Program-made: the position numbers and the translations under genes
Origin: Hemicentrotus pulcherrimus
Taxonomy: Eukaryota > Echinodermata > Echinoidea > Camarodonta > Strongylocentrotidae
Direction of reading: 5' to 3'
Length of the DNA stretch: 18,435 bases
NCBI GenBank assembly: GCA_003118195.1
Contig: BEXV01003064.1
Coordinates: forward strand, 25,582 to 44,016
The notes under the pieces: generated by a model
What the model saw: only the letters and a program-made list of their open reading frames with translations
What the model was told of the DNA's origin: nothing
Databases searched by the model: none
Part shown: in pieces, positions 7,510 through 16,073 of the stretch
Layout: the number at the start of each line of letters is the position of its first letter
How positions within the stretch are numbered: the stretch's first letter is position 1

Positions 7510-7566
7510 ATTGGCTAAAAAGCTTGAAGCGCTATTACCGTTACTTGATACACGCACAGTGATTGG
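7510..7566 (-). promoter_or_regulatory. Two CCAAT boxes, minus orientation
   Basis: GATTGG at 7509-7514 and 7561-7566 read CCAATC on the minus strand, 112 and 164 bp upstream of the ATG at 7398. The DNA around 7470-7560 is richer in CpG (GCGCGCGCC) than its surroundings. Together this resembles a TATA-less promoter firing leftward. Confidence 0.35.
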
Positions 7567-7734
7567 ACAACCTCCGTGAAAAAAAAAATGATTTTAAGCA
7601 CCTTTTTTTTTCCATTTTTTGAGCTTATATGCATTTTTTTAGATTGACGAGTTGTGACTACAATATCAAAATATATTTTTTTATAATATCCACTTTCAAG
7701 AAAGTGGATGCCGAGCCGAGGTCACAAAACTGAC

Positions 7735-8201
7735 GAATTTTGGGGCTCACCCGGCGGTCTAGAGCGACGAGGCTGTTTCCAGGTTTCAGCGCCCTATCTT
7801 ACAGCGAAAGACTTAAACCGTTCAATCTCTATTCTTTACACTACCGGAGGATAATAGGGGACATGATCCAAGTTTTCAAGAAACTTCATGGTATAGATAG
7901 ACTCAATCCAGATTGTTTTTTTTTTGGTGAAATCACAGTATCAGAGAACAAGAGACCATTCATTGAAGTTATTCACTACTCGCTGTCGATTGAATGTCAG
8001 GAGTAACTTTTTCAGCAATCGGGTCATCCATTCTTGGAACAGTTTAACAGTGTCTCTAGTAATCGCTACCAGCATCAACTCATTTAAACACAGCTTGGAT
8101 TCTTTTTGGTCAGACAAACATTTTGTTATAGCATAGTCTGACATCCACGCATGCACCGATATAGACCTTTACTAATGTACCAAGTGATCTGACCGGGAGA
8201 C

Positions 8202-8233
<32 letters not shown>
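7735..8233 (+). mobile_element. CR1-like LINE, 3' end (5'-truncated)
   Basis: The last part of a non-LTR retrotransposon ORF2. 7740-7920 reads RATRLFPGF..YSERLKPFNL and YRRIIGDMIQVFKKLHGIDR, the typical CR1/L2-type C-terminal region. After a run of Ts (7914-7924) the sense moves one frame to RTRDHSLKLFTTRCRLNVRS and FSNRVIHSWNSL...SINSFKHSLD..W (to 8136, stop). It ends in a TGA microsatellite, as many CR1 elements do. The RT core and endonuclease are missing, so it is a dead 5'-truncated copy. Confidence 0.85.
8202..8232 (+). repeat. (ATG)n microsatellite, LINE tail
   Basis: About ten uninterrupted ATG/TGA units directly after the LINE ORF and its short 3' UTR, consistent with a CR1-like 3' terminus. 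Confidence 0.9.
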
Positions 8234-8234
<1 letters not shown>

Positions 8235-10320
8235 CAAAAACCTTGACATCACACCTTTACGTTGATATAACGATTGTTGTCTTTCGTGGAGAGGAGACGA
8301 TAGTCATTTTGCAACCCATAAAGATTAGTTTGTCATAATAAATCAAGGTGGCTGGGATGGTTTAGCGCTCAAAGATGTTCAAATATAATTACTAGACGGA
8401 AAGCAGCACGCCCCGAAACATTCACGAATGAGATTAGGCTCCGCCTCTTTTAGATCATTTGAAGGCGAAATAAGCATCCTATAGGCGGCATTCTGATTGG
8501 ATATGAGCCTCATAAATATGTATTTTTACCAATAGTATCGTTTAAGAAATTTTATAATATATTTGACCTCATTGCGTCACCTAAATTTTGCAGATTTATG
8601 CACGACGCTATTTGCACAAAGTGAGAAGATTTAGTTCACTGAGAATGGGTGACTAATTGATAGAAATATGAGAAGTTAAGTGAATTTAGTCATTAATTTT
8701 GAAAAAGCTGTAATAGTCTTTGTGATCTACGGTAAATACCTTTACATTTTGAGACAGTACTCAACAATTTCGGGGGTAAAGGCTAGGAAATATTGCTCTT
8801 GAAATTGCACTTTGATTTTCATCATCATGAAGTAGTTTGACTGCCGTTTGCCATCATTTCACCTTAGTACTCCAGTTAAGGCCCCGGGGTCCCGGCAGGC
8901 CCACCCAGGGGAATTTCAGTGCTCATCTGCATCAAGATCAAACTTTGTAATCGGGTTCTATTCCAGGTTTGATCGTCATCATGAATCTAATTGACCAATC
9001 ATCGATTGAATTTAAATCTAGATTTAACGTCACACCTAAAAAAAACTATGAAGTATGATTTTTTTAATAATCTGAGTGGATCAATTCTTGTTAAAATCTT
9101 TAGTAGATATCTAGATGTGGACTCTGATACTTTACTGATGGCTATCTATAGGGTCTAGCATAGGCCTACTCATCATATCAGTGCCATCCGTTCGCTCAGT
9201 TGCATCATCAGTGCGTGTCAACTTTAGACCAAAATTATATGTGATCATTGATAATCAAACAACCCCAAATCCTATTTCATTTAGATGTAAACATGGAACT
9301 TATTAATACAAATATGCAAATAAAAACTAGGATTTGTTTATTTAATGTTAAGATTTTGTGTAGGTCCAGCCTGCTTATCAAATTTTCATAGACTATAGAC
9401 CTAGACCTAAGTCAAGTAGTACTATTACAGATTTGTTTTCCCTTCATGTTGATAAATCTATTGTTGTTGTTGTATAAAAGAAGACCCCTAGTCCACAATT
9501 ATGTTTCCTTATGTAGTCCACCTCTGCTTGTTGTTTTAATAAACTAATTCTACTTATTATTAGTCTAGTACTATTGTATACTCATAGGCCATATAAAGCA
9601 CTGTTTGAGGCACAAGTTAAATCTTTCATTTAGTTTTACTTTGTACTGCAGTCCATTGAATAGGAATGCTGATTTCAACACCATATTGAAATTAAGACCA
9701 ACCATGACATAAAAAATAGCTTTTTATTCTAGATCTATTTTATTTTGTTAAGGAGAAAAGGACGCCTTAATTATCATATTGATTTTTTTAAATATTTGTT
9801 CCAACAGATTGAAACTGATGAAGAGCTGGAAGGAGATAACTGATGAGTAGAGATTACAATATTCCTTATTTTTGAAACATGAAGCAGAAAGTCCCATGCA
9901 GGTATTTTTTTGTTGGATATTTAGCACAAATATTAAACGACCACATATTAATTCACTGAAAAGGAAATGGAACTTAGTTTATGTTGCAAGCGTATATAGT
10001 GGAGGGTACATTTTATTCTAGTTCTGCACTTGGCACACAAACATTGATGTCTTTCCTTTCTTTGTTTACAAAGTAATTTTTTCCTTATTTACAGGAGGCC
10101 CTGTGTGTAGACAAACCATATATAATGCACATACAAAGCACTACATGATGTTACATGTAGGGTATACACAGGACCCCCCATTACCTTTTCTGTAAGTGTT
10201 CCTTTCACTTCTTGAGCAATGAAGATGAAGAAGAACACAAAATAAGATTAATGAAAGTCTGTTTATAGAATGTTTTACTGTTGATATATATCCATTGGTA
10301 TCACTTTGTAATTGAAGTAC
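8234..10320. other. AT-rich intergenic or intronic DNA
   Basis: No ORF or RNA gene is supported. Small items: AGGCTC/GAGCCT inverted words around 8451-8512 next to ATTGG and CCAAT motifs; a GC-rich patch with CCCCGGGG near 8882-8890; an inverted repeat GATCAAAC/GTTTGATC near 8936-8973; a perfect 16-bp palindrome, TTAAATCTAGATTTAA, at 9012-9027. An acceptor-like TGTTCCAACAG ends at 9807 and is followed by 11 open codons (IETDEELEGDN) and a stop. This might be a tiny terminal exon but cannot be supported alone. Confidence 0.4.
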
Positions 10321-10321
10321 C

Positions 10322-10510
10322 CAGTGGCGGATCCAGGGGGGGGGGGCCTGGGGCTCGGCCCCCTGAAAAAAGCACGTGTAAAAACACGTGATTTTTACCT
10401 TTTTGGGGCGATGGGGCCCCTCCCCCCTCCCCCTGGTGCTCAAGGGGGGGGGCGCAAATTTTCAAATTTTGGAGGGACAAAAAATAAAAATATGCTCACT
10501 AACCCCCCCC
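10322..10510 (+). mobile_element. CAGTGGCGGATCC-type repeat fragment
   Basis: Starts CAGTGGCGGATCCAGG plus a run of Gs, a sequence I recognise as the start of a widespread invertebrate DNA-transposon-like repeat. It continues with GGGGCTCGGCCCC, two CACGTG words (10373, 10385), and ends in a C run near 10503-10514. The matching inverted end is not seen, so it is partial. The G/C homopolymers make this sequence error-prone. Confidence 0.45.
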
Positions 10511-10513
10511 CCC

Positions 10514-10706
10514 CTTGATATTAAAGTTTATTAATAAACATAAATATTTCATGTTTTCTTGATGTAAAATTATTCTTTCATAACTTTTTTATCCAGGCAA
10601 TATGCTACCCCAATGTATCTGGTCATTTGAAGTCACAAGATGTAACTGCATATTCTGGAGTTGAGATTGAAAGTGCAATTTCTCTAATATTTCGTCTGAA
10701 CTAGAC
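10514..10706 (+). repeat. 193-bp direct repeat, copy 1
   Basis: Matches 13808-14000. The left 70-80 bp carry about six differences plus a change in T-run length; the right ~115 bp are identical. Homology stops abruptly just after the TAG at 10702-10704. Confidence 0.9.
10597..10704 (+). CDS. Exon-like core of repeat, copy 1 (hypothetical)
   Basis: A pyrimidine-rich acceptor (CTTTTTTATCCAG) ends at 10596, followed by 35 open codons beginning AICYPNVSGHLKSQDV and ending SLIFRLN before TAG. It could be the terminal exon of an unseen plus-strand gene. The opposite strand is also open over the same bases, so strand is uncertain. The family is not recognised. Confidence 0.3.
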   Translation, partial: AICYPNVSGHLKSQDVTAYSGVEIESAISLIFRLN

Positions 10707-10719
10707 CCCATGTTCACCG

Positions 10720-11100
10720 AAAAATCGTACGTTTGCTGCACAATCAGTGCGAGGCCTCCGGGCGATGCCCGTGCGGGGATTGTGCAATGCCACCTACGAC
10801 ATGTGTACGGGCTACGGGCCTACGGTTTAACTTCTCGCGAAACAAAATCATAAAGGTTGCAGAGCCCGTGAATCCGTACGAAAATCCGTGAATCCGTACG
10901 GCCGTCTCCTGCCTCCGCACAGAGGCCGCACGGAAAAGGGGATACGGGCAGGATACGGTCTCCATAGACTAATCACAGGCCAAATGTAATTCAGGCATAA
11001 GTAATCAACGAGAGCAAGCGCACGCACCCCCGCTTTGACGCGTTGAACTAGTCCGATCAGTGTACTTTCACGCAAGAGTGCACCCGAGCGGTCTCTCTTC
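10720..11100. other. CpG-rich patch with repeated CGTACGG words
   Basis: A sharp rise in GC and CpG in AT-rich surroundings. CCGTGAATCCGTACG occurs twice (10866-10880, 10886-10900) with a 20-bp period, and CTACGGG words cluster at 10810-10828. GCACAATC (10738-10745) pairs with GATTGTGC (10778-10785) around an inner GGGC-GAT-GCCC. No convincing ORF: the overlapping minus-strand ORFs are made from the repeats. It could be a transposon end or a CpG-type promoter. Confidence 0.4.
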
Positions 11101-11182
11101 GTGAAAGCGGTTGTTTAGTGCAGTATTCATTTAGGGCTAAAAGTTGTTCATATGTTCGTTTTTTCGCATATTTGATGAGCTA

Positions 11183-11202
11183 TGACCTTTGACCTTAGAC
11201 CT
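11183..11202 (+). promoter_or_regulatory. DR1 nuclear-receptor-type element
   Basis: TGACCT-T-TGACCT is a perfect DR1, and a third near half-site (AGACCT) follows after one base. DR1 sites are bound by RXR heterodimers, HNF4 and COUP-TF. There is no adjacent gene, so it may be coincidental or part of a repeat. Confidence 0.3.
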
Positions 11203-12090
11203 ACATACTCCGAAATCGAACTTAGGCTGTATTTTGATACCATGTACCTTCATTTCAAATTTCATTAAACACTCCCACTTTACAGCAAACGATGTAGAAT
11301 CTCCCGGTTAATGAAAAAACCTCCTGCCAAAAAATATGTGCTACAGTCGGAGGATAAAACCAAAGTCATAATCCTTACTTTAATAGTTAGTAGCTCTGCA
11401 ATTCAGACCTGCATTTTCGAAAAAAAAAATCACTTTAAGTGTTGTTGCTGATCGAAAAGGCTATAATGGAGGTTATTGTCACCAAACTCACATAACATAG
11501 ATAATTCTGTTCATGGCAATACATCTTAAAATATCTCATTGGATATTTAAAAGTAGCAATTCTTCTGAGCAGCGGTGAACCAATTTGATGACCTATTTGG
11601 AACTCTTCCTTGAGGCACTTCTGGCATGACTATGTATCGATAATTACCGGTTAATGCTTAAAGTTCTATTATAAGATGGGTATAGAAGAATCCCTGCAAT
11701 CAGATCAATTACCGGTCAATTACCGTTTAGTTATTTTCACTGAATGCACGCGATATCGGGGATCGATACCACCAAAAACCCTTTTTCTAAATAATTCAAA
11801 AAAAAAAATTATTTTCAATAATTTTTGTTCTAATTTGTTATTTGTTTTTCTTGGTTTTTGATAATTCTACAATTGTTGAATTCCTTTTTTTTTTCTATTA
11901 TGTTTTTCTTCAAAATAGGCCTATTTTTGTTTAGAGTTAAGCTGTTTAATGTCCACTGACAACTTGTTTAATTTTTTTTTATTTCATGATAAGTTTCATT
12001 AAATCATGCTTTCCGGTTGCCATGCACCCGGTAAATTTGCAAAATAACAGATTTGTGTATATTTGACGATTTTGCGGCCCCATTTTATAA
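11203..12090. other. AT-rich DNA, nothing supported
   Basis: No coding or RNA gene is seen. ACCGGTTAAT and TTACCGGTCAAT words recur around 11306, 11645 and 11708, and long A and T runs are common (for example 11419, 11800, 11884). Confidence 0.4.
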
Positions 12091-12091
12091 A

Positions 12092-12262
12092 ACAGATGAT
12101 GCACAGGTTTAATTTGTGGGTCTGTGGAATTGTGTGCACGCGCGCAGTACCTTAAAATTTGGTCTAAAATCCACTCGGCTGCGCCTCGTGGGTTCAAACT
12201 ATCAAAAGGTACCTTGTGTACACAATTCCTACCGACGCACTGAAACCTGTTCATCATTTGTA
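12092..12262. mobile_element. Foldback MITE-like element
   Basis: Imperfect inverted arms: 12092-12152 (CAGATGATGCACAGGTTT ... AATTGTGTGCAC ... GTACCTT) and 12214-12262, whose reverse complement reads AATGATGAACAGGTTT ... AATTGTGTACAC ... GTACCTT. The centre has CACTCGGCTGCGCCTCGTG, a hairpin-like motif common in marine invertebrate MITEs. ORFs crossing it on both strands (11979-12314) are by-products. No target duplication was identified. Confidence 0.6.
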
Positions 12263-13124
12263 TATTGTAGCACTTGCACAATAACAAATACAAAAAAATA
12301 CAGAACATTGCCATTGCAGTGAAAACAGATTTGTCCTGCAGGAAATATATTTGATCCGACTTATGTTGTCCTAAGATTTTTTTATCACAGCAGATATAAA
12401 ATAATTGATGATTAATTTCATGTAGACAAACTATTGTATCAATAAAATCACATTCTCACCGACTGCATGACCTTACATGACAATATGTATATCACCTTTA
12501 GATTAACAACCATATGAGTAACAGCAATCCTTACGACAAGTATTACTCTTTTAATATCCTTAACGGCACCTTGAATAGACAGTGGCAGATATCAGCTGCA
12601 ATAGTTTAAACAACTGGCTGATACTTTCATAGGAGCACTTTCATTTGTGTAATTTCGAATATCCGTATTGTATCCCTTGAATGTACTTGCTATGCTCATC
12701 ACTTACAAAATGTAGATTGCATTCATTAAAGCATAAACATATTGATAAGACATCAAAATATGTGTTAATTTTATTTTGTACGTATTGTTTGTCTTTTAAC
12801 AAGATAAGGGAGAGGGGAAGGGCAAAACAAATGAATGGATGAGATTGTACGCTAGCGCATGGTGGTAATTATAAAATGATGATAAAGGGCAATGATGCGA
12901 TTCAATGATGGTGTGATTGTTTGATGGTGAGTATTTGAATATCCTAGCAATGCATTTTGTTATAGGTTAGTGTTTTTTAATTTAGTTTAGTACTTTATTT
13001 ATTTTTTTTGTGGGGGAAGGGGGGAGGGCGTTCATGAAGGAACAAAATCACTTTGAAAGGGGCGGCAAGCAAAGCGTTGTGATGGGAGTGTCGTTTTATG
13101 TTAATGAGAGAGAGTATATGAACG
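12263..13124. other. AT-rich DNA, nothing supported
   Basis: No gene seen. 12860-12935 is rich in GATG words; 12999-13030 is a T run followed by a G-rich tract (GGGGGAAGGGGGGAGGG). Confidence 0.4.
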
Positions 13125-13413
13125 GAATAAGAGCACAAATTATTATAAGTACATAGGGTAAGAAAATTATAGAAAAGGGGTCATATAAAAAATGGAAAAG
13201 GGGCACCTCTAAAAAGAAAACATGAGCAATTATCAAATATAACAAGATGAACTTTAAAACAAAGTGAAACAGGATAAATTACATGAAGGAAAAGTGCACT
13301 TGTAATAAACAAAAAGGGATTTTCATCAGATGTAAAAGGATACTTAAAGGAGAAAACAGGCCGCATACGTAAATATGAAGAAAACAATAGGCCATTGTCC
13401 CCCCCCCCCCCCC
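13125..13413 (+). repeat. 290-bp duplication, copy 1 (probable assembly join)
   Basis: Begins GAATAAGAGCACA and ends in a C run directly before the single N at 13414. It is essentially identical to 13415-13702. Minus-strand ORFs crossing it (13181-13800) are duplicated copies of each other and not supported as genes. Confidence 0.85.
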
Positions 13414-13414
13414 N

Positions 13415-13702
13415 GAATAAGAGCACACATTATTATAAGTACATAGGGTAAGAAAATTATAGAAAAGGGGTCATATAAAAAATGGAAAAGGGGCACCTCT
13501 AAAAAGAAAACATGAGCAATTATCAAATATAACAAGATGAACTTTAAAACAAAGTGAAACAGGATAAATTACATGAAGGAAAAGTGCACTTGTAATAAAC
13601 AAAAAGGGATTTTCATCAGATGTAAAAGGATACTTAAAGGAGAAAACAGGCCGCATACGTAAATATGAAGAAAACAATAGGCCATTGCCCCCCCCCCCCC
13701 CT
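13415..13702 (+). repeat. 290-bp duplication, copy 2 (probable assembly join)
   Basis: Starts immediately after the N and ends in the same C run, differing from copy 1 at only a couple of bases (ACACAT versus ACAAAT; GCCC versus GTCC). Overlapping contig ends that failed to merge across a poly-C tract are the simplest explanation. Confidence 0.85.
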
Positions 13703-13738
13703 GTCGGCGAGGGGATAATAAATAATGTTCTCTGTTGC

Positions 13739-13796
13739 AAGTTCTTGTATAAAATAAAGTAAATACTCTTTTTTTTTCGATGTGATACAAGAACTT
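13739..13796. repeat. Perfect 12-bp inverted repeat
   Basis: AAGTTCTTGTAT (13739-13750) and ATACAAGAACTT (13785-13796) flank a 34-base AT-rich loop. Could be a small foldback element or a cruciform-forming site. Confidence 0.6.
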
Positions 13797-13807
13797 TCAA
13801 ACAATCA

Positions 13808-14000
13808 AAGATATTAAAGTTTATTAATATACATTAATATTTCATGTTTTCTTGATATAAATTCTTCTTTCACAACTTTTTTTTATCCAGGCAATATGCT
13901 ACCCCAATGTATCTGGTCATTTGAAGTCACAAGATGTAACTGCATATTCTGGAGTTGAGATTGAAAGTGCAATTTCTCTAATATTTCGTCTGAACTAGAC
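13808..14000 (+). repeat. 193-bp direct repeat, copy 2
   Basis: Partner of 10514-10706, 3.3 kb away. It is identical from the acceptor-like T tract to the bases just after TAG (13996-13998) and diverged to the left of it. Confidence 0.9.
13891..13998 (+). CDS. Exon-like core of repeat, copy 2 (hypothetical)
   Basis: Acceptor-like TTTTTTTTATCCAG ends at 13890; 35 codons then TAG, identical to copy 1. On the minus strand an acceptor-like GTCTAGTTCAG precedes 13989. The frame from there reads (G)AC-EILEKLHFQSQLQNMQ... to a TAA at 13883-13885, in phase with the end of the death-domain exon. Which strand is coding, if either, is not decided by the sequence. Confidence 0.3.
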   Translation, partial: AICYPNVSGHLKSQDVTAYSGVEIESAISLIFRLN

Positions 14001-14105
14001 AATATATCCTGGATATAATAACTTGTGTACTTGCACGATGCTGTCTTCTACTGAAACATAATTTTATTTGCATACTGTTGCTACTAACTTATTACAATAT
14101 TATAA

Positions 14106-14106
<1 letters not shown>

Positions 14107-14144
<38 letters not shown>
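14107..14144. repeat. (CT)n(AT)n microsatellite
   Basis: About 12 CT units run directly into about 7 AT units; it forms the left flank of the Tc1-like element. Confidence 0.95.
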
Positions 14145-14145
14145 G

Positions 14146-14395
14146 AAAGAATCCAACAAAAGTGAGGGCACCCCTTTAGTAAACCTTTAATATTCCAATA
14201 TAGCTCCCTCCTAAGTTTGATGCACTGTTTTAATTCAATACAATGAAATTGCACCTTTAAATGTATACTATAATTCCAAAACTATTATTGCCTCTATTGA
14301 ACGAGGCTCATCTTTTTAAAAGAACTTTTCAAAAAGTTACATTTATATATTCACGTTTTTGTTAGGGGTGTACTTACTTTTCTTGAATACTGAAT
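14146..14395. mobile_element. Tc1-like MITE
   Basis: The left end AAAAGTGAGGGCACCCCT (14158-14175) and the right end AGGGGTGTACTTACTTTT (14365-14382) form imperfect inverted repeats (15 of 18). They match the terminal sequence known from Tc1-like transposons (AAAAGTGAGTACACCCCT). Pairing extends weakly outward toward TA-rich flanks, as expected for TA-targeting elements. The ~190-bp interior has no transposase. Confidence 0.65.
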
Positions 14396-14403
14396 ATAGG
14401 ACT

Positions 14404-14437
14404 ACACACACACACACAAATATATATATATATATAT
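14404..14437. repeat. (CA)n(TA)n microsatellite
   Basis: CA units at 14404-14418 followed by TA units at 14420-14437; right flank of the Tc1-like element. Confidence 0.95.
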
Positions 14438-14526
14438 GTTTGTGGGGGGAGGCGGGTGTGTGGGTGCACCGTATATTATATCCAGGATTTAAAAATAAAT
14501 ATGATTATATGTGTGTAATACTGTAC

Positions 14527-14792
14527 CTTTCCGTACTTCATCAGCAAGCTGAAACAGCTTAATGCTTTTTAACGTGTTGACTAGTATCTCTCTCGCCTTG
14601 CTTTCACGTACTGTCTTCCACCATTCGTAAAGCATTTGATAGGTAGCGTGCATGCTGTCGCCAAGCTTGTCTTTCTCAAACCGACTTAGTTGAGCCTCAG
14701 TTAATCCTAAAGCTAGTCCGACCTTCCTGAAATCTGATGGATCCATACCATCAGCAAGGAGATAGAGTTCAAGCTCGGAAAGGTTCCCAGTT
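14527..14792 (-). CDS. Death-domain exon
   Basis: Exon of 266 bp: acceptor TTGATTCAG before 14792, donor GTACAG after 14527; enters in phase 2, leaves in phase 1. Its 88 codons give an almost complete death domain. Helix 1 is NLSELELYLLADGM (3-16), helices 2-3 SDFRKVGLALGLTEAQLSRF (19-38), helix 4 has the conserved Trp in YEWWKTVRES (55-64), and helices 5-6 are EILVNTLKSIKLFQLADEVR (68-87). Death domains are six-helix protein-interaction modules in innate-immune and apoptosis signalling (NLRs, MyD88, PIDD, UNC5 and others). The upstream partner is probably the 2A exon at 17499-17659, whose end phase fits. No NACHT, LRR, TIR or kinase exon is visible downstream, so the full protein is unknown. 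Confidence 0.85.
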
Positions 14793-15380
14793 CTGAATCA
14801 ATAGACAAACAAAGAAAATGATTAATTTCATACAGATCTATAGATAGATTATTTATCTTGGAAAATACCATGGCTGAATGCATTGCATTATACCATTTTG
14901 TTAATGCCTAGAATGCAAGGATCCACAAATTAGGCCCTGTAAAATATGGACCTGTTAAAGAAAACAACACTATGCTAAACTTCTTAACCTTTCGGTTTTA
15001 TTCATCAATTGGTATATTCCGAAAATGATTTTTACCAGAAACTCATCGCCCATATTCTGCTAAAACTTAAACCAGACGCTGGGCTTAAAGACCCTCTCCT
15101 CACAGAATATAATCATACATCATCAAAAAGCTGTATAGACCTAAAATGAAAATACGGAATAATAACTTATTTTCATTTTATTACTGCACAACACTATATT
15201 TAAACCAATTATAAATAATTCAAGTTAATTAACAGTTCTGTGTCTACCCACTCCCAATTATACGTCAACACAAGTAAAGAAAAAAGCCACTACGTCATTC
15301 AATGTAAATCTCTTGGAAACACATCACCACTATATGTACAAAATTCAGAGGTAAAAATATCAGATTTAGAAACACCAGAG

Positions 15381-15445
15381 GTAAAAATGTCAGGGGCAAG
15401 AATAAATTGTCACCTTTTGACATTTTTTTCTTCTGACATTTTTAC
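15381..15445. repeat. 13-bp perfect inverted repeat
   Basis: GTAAAAATGTCAG (15381-15393) and CTGACATTTTTAC (15433-15445), with a near copy of the left arm, GTAAAAATATCAG, about 30 bp upstream. Likely a foldback remnant. Confidence 0.6.
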
Positions 15446-15608
15446 ATTTGACAATGGAAGAGTGCTGCGTTCAATGTGATTTATAAAAACATAAAATTAT
15501 TATGAAAGTGCTCGATATTTTAGAATTGAGATGAAGGTAAAACATATGGAGAGATGTGGTGAAATATGAAAATATCCCGACTTTGAAGTGATGTAGTTTG
15601 AGAACTAG

Positions 15609-15652
15609 CCAATAGGACTAGCAACACGTAATGAAGTAATTACCATGGCAAC
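15609..15652 (+). promoter_or_regulatory. CCAAT box plus RFX-type X-box
   Basis: CCAAT at 15609-15613, and ATTACCATGGCAAC at 15639-15652, one base off the X-box consensus GTNRCCNNRGYAAC bound by RFX factors. RFX sites mark promoters or enhancers, notably of cilia genes in animals. The nearest plus-strand exon candidate is 420 bp downstream. Confidence 0.35.
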
Positions 15653-16073
15653 TAAAATCAAACCACAATTTATTGATATGTTGCAGACATTTTGTATCCA
15701 CTTTATTAATAATTTGATAATAAAATTTACTGACATATTGTGTTTTTGGAATGTGCTTGATTTGCTGAATCTAGAAGTCCAGTACTAAACCATAACTTTT
15801 TATTCCACATCTGTTCAAGGAGGAATGAATAACGCATAATTGATGAGAAGACAGAAAAATGTATCCGCACAGGTATGCATGTTGTGCAATCGACAGTAGA
15901 AGAGGTATGGAAAATGGTGTTGTACATGTAAATGATTTGATAGTCGATAGTCATGTTTATCATTGTTCATATGCATGAACTGTGGTCATAGAAATTCCTT
16001 TCTTTTGAACATGTATGTGGATAAGAATAAGGAAAGTTATTTTTCATGATCCTTTTCTATTTGTCTACTGCAG

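Larger units (their letters stand above)
14793..16073 (-). other. Intron (left part) of the minus-strand death-domain gene
   Basis: Under the proposed model, 14793-17498 is a 2.7-kb intron. This part is AT-rich with no supported exon. It holds an inverted repeat (15381-15393 with 15433-15445) and a CCAAT/X-box pair (15609-15652). ORFs at 15240-15479 (+) and 15727-15963 (-) have low-complexity or unsupported composition and no good splice context. Confidence 0.45.

Noticed and set aside
8201..8233. TGA/ATG repeat as a CRISPR-like or coding repeat
   Set aside because: Simple 3-bp microsatellite at the end of a LINE; no spacers.
8360..8420. tRNA-like start GGCTGGGATGGTTTAGCGCTCA
   Set aside because: Resembles an A box, but no matching B box or cloverleaf follows.
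10085..10115. Acceptor-like TTTTTTCCTTATTTACAG ending at 10094
   Set aside because: The frames after it close within a few codons and there is no partner exon; splice-like tracts are frequent in AT-rich DNA.
11979..12314. 111-residue minus ORF
   Set aside because: Built across the foldback MITE; the two arms explain its length.
13181..13800. Four overlapping minus-strand ORFs of 63-109 residues
   Set aside because: They are copies of each other made by the duplicated segment, cross the N and poly-C tracts, and show no domain; they are not independent genes.
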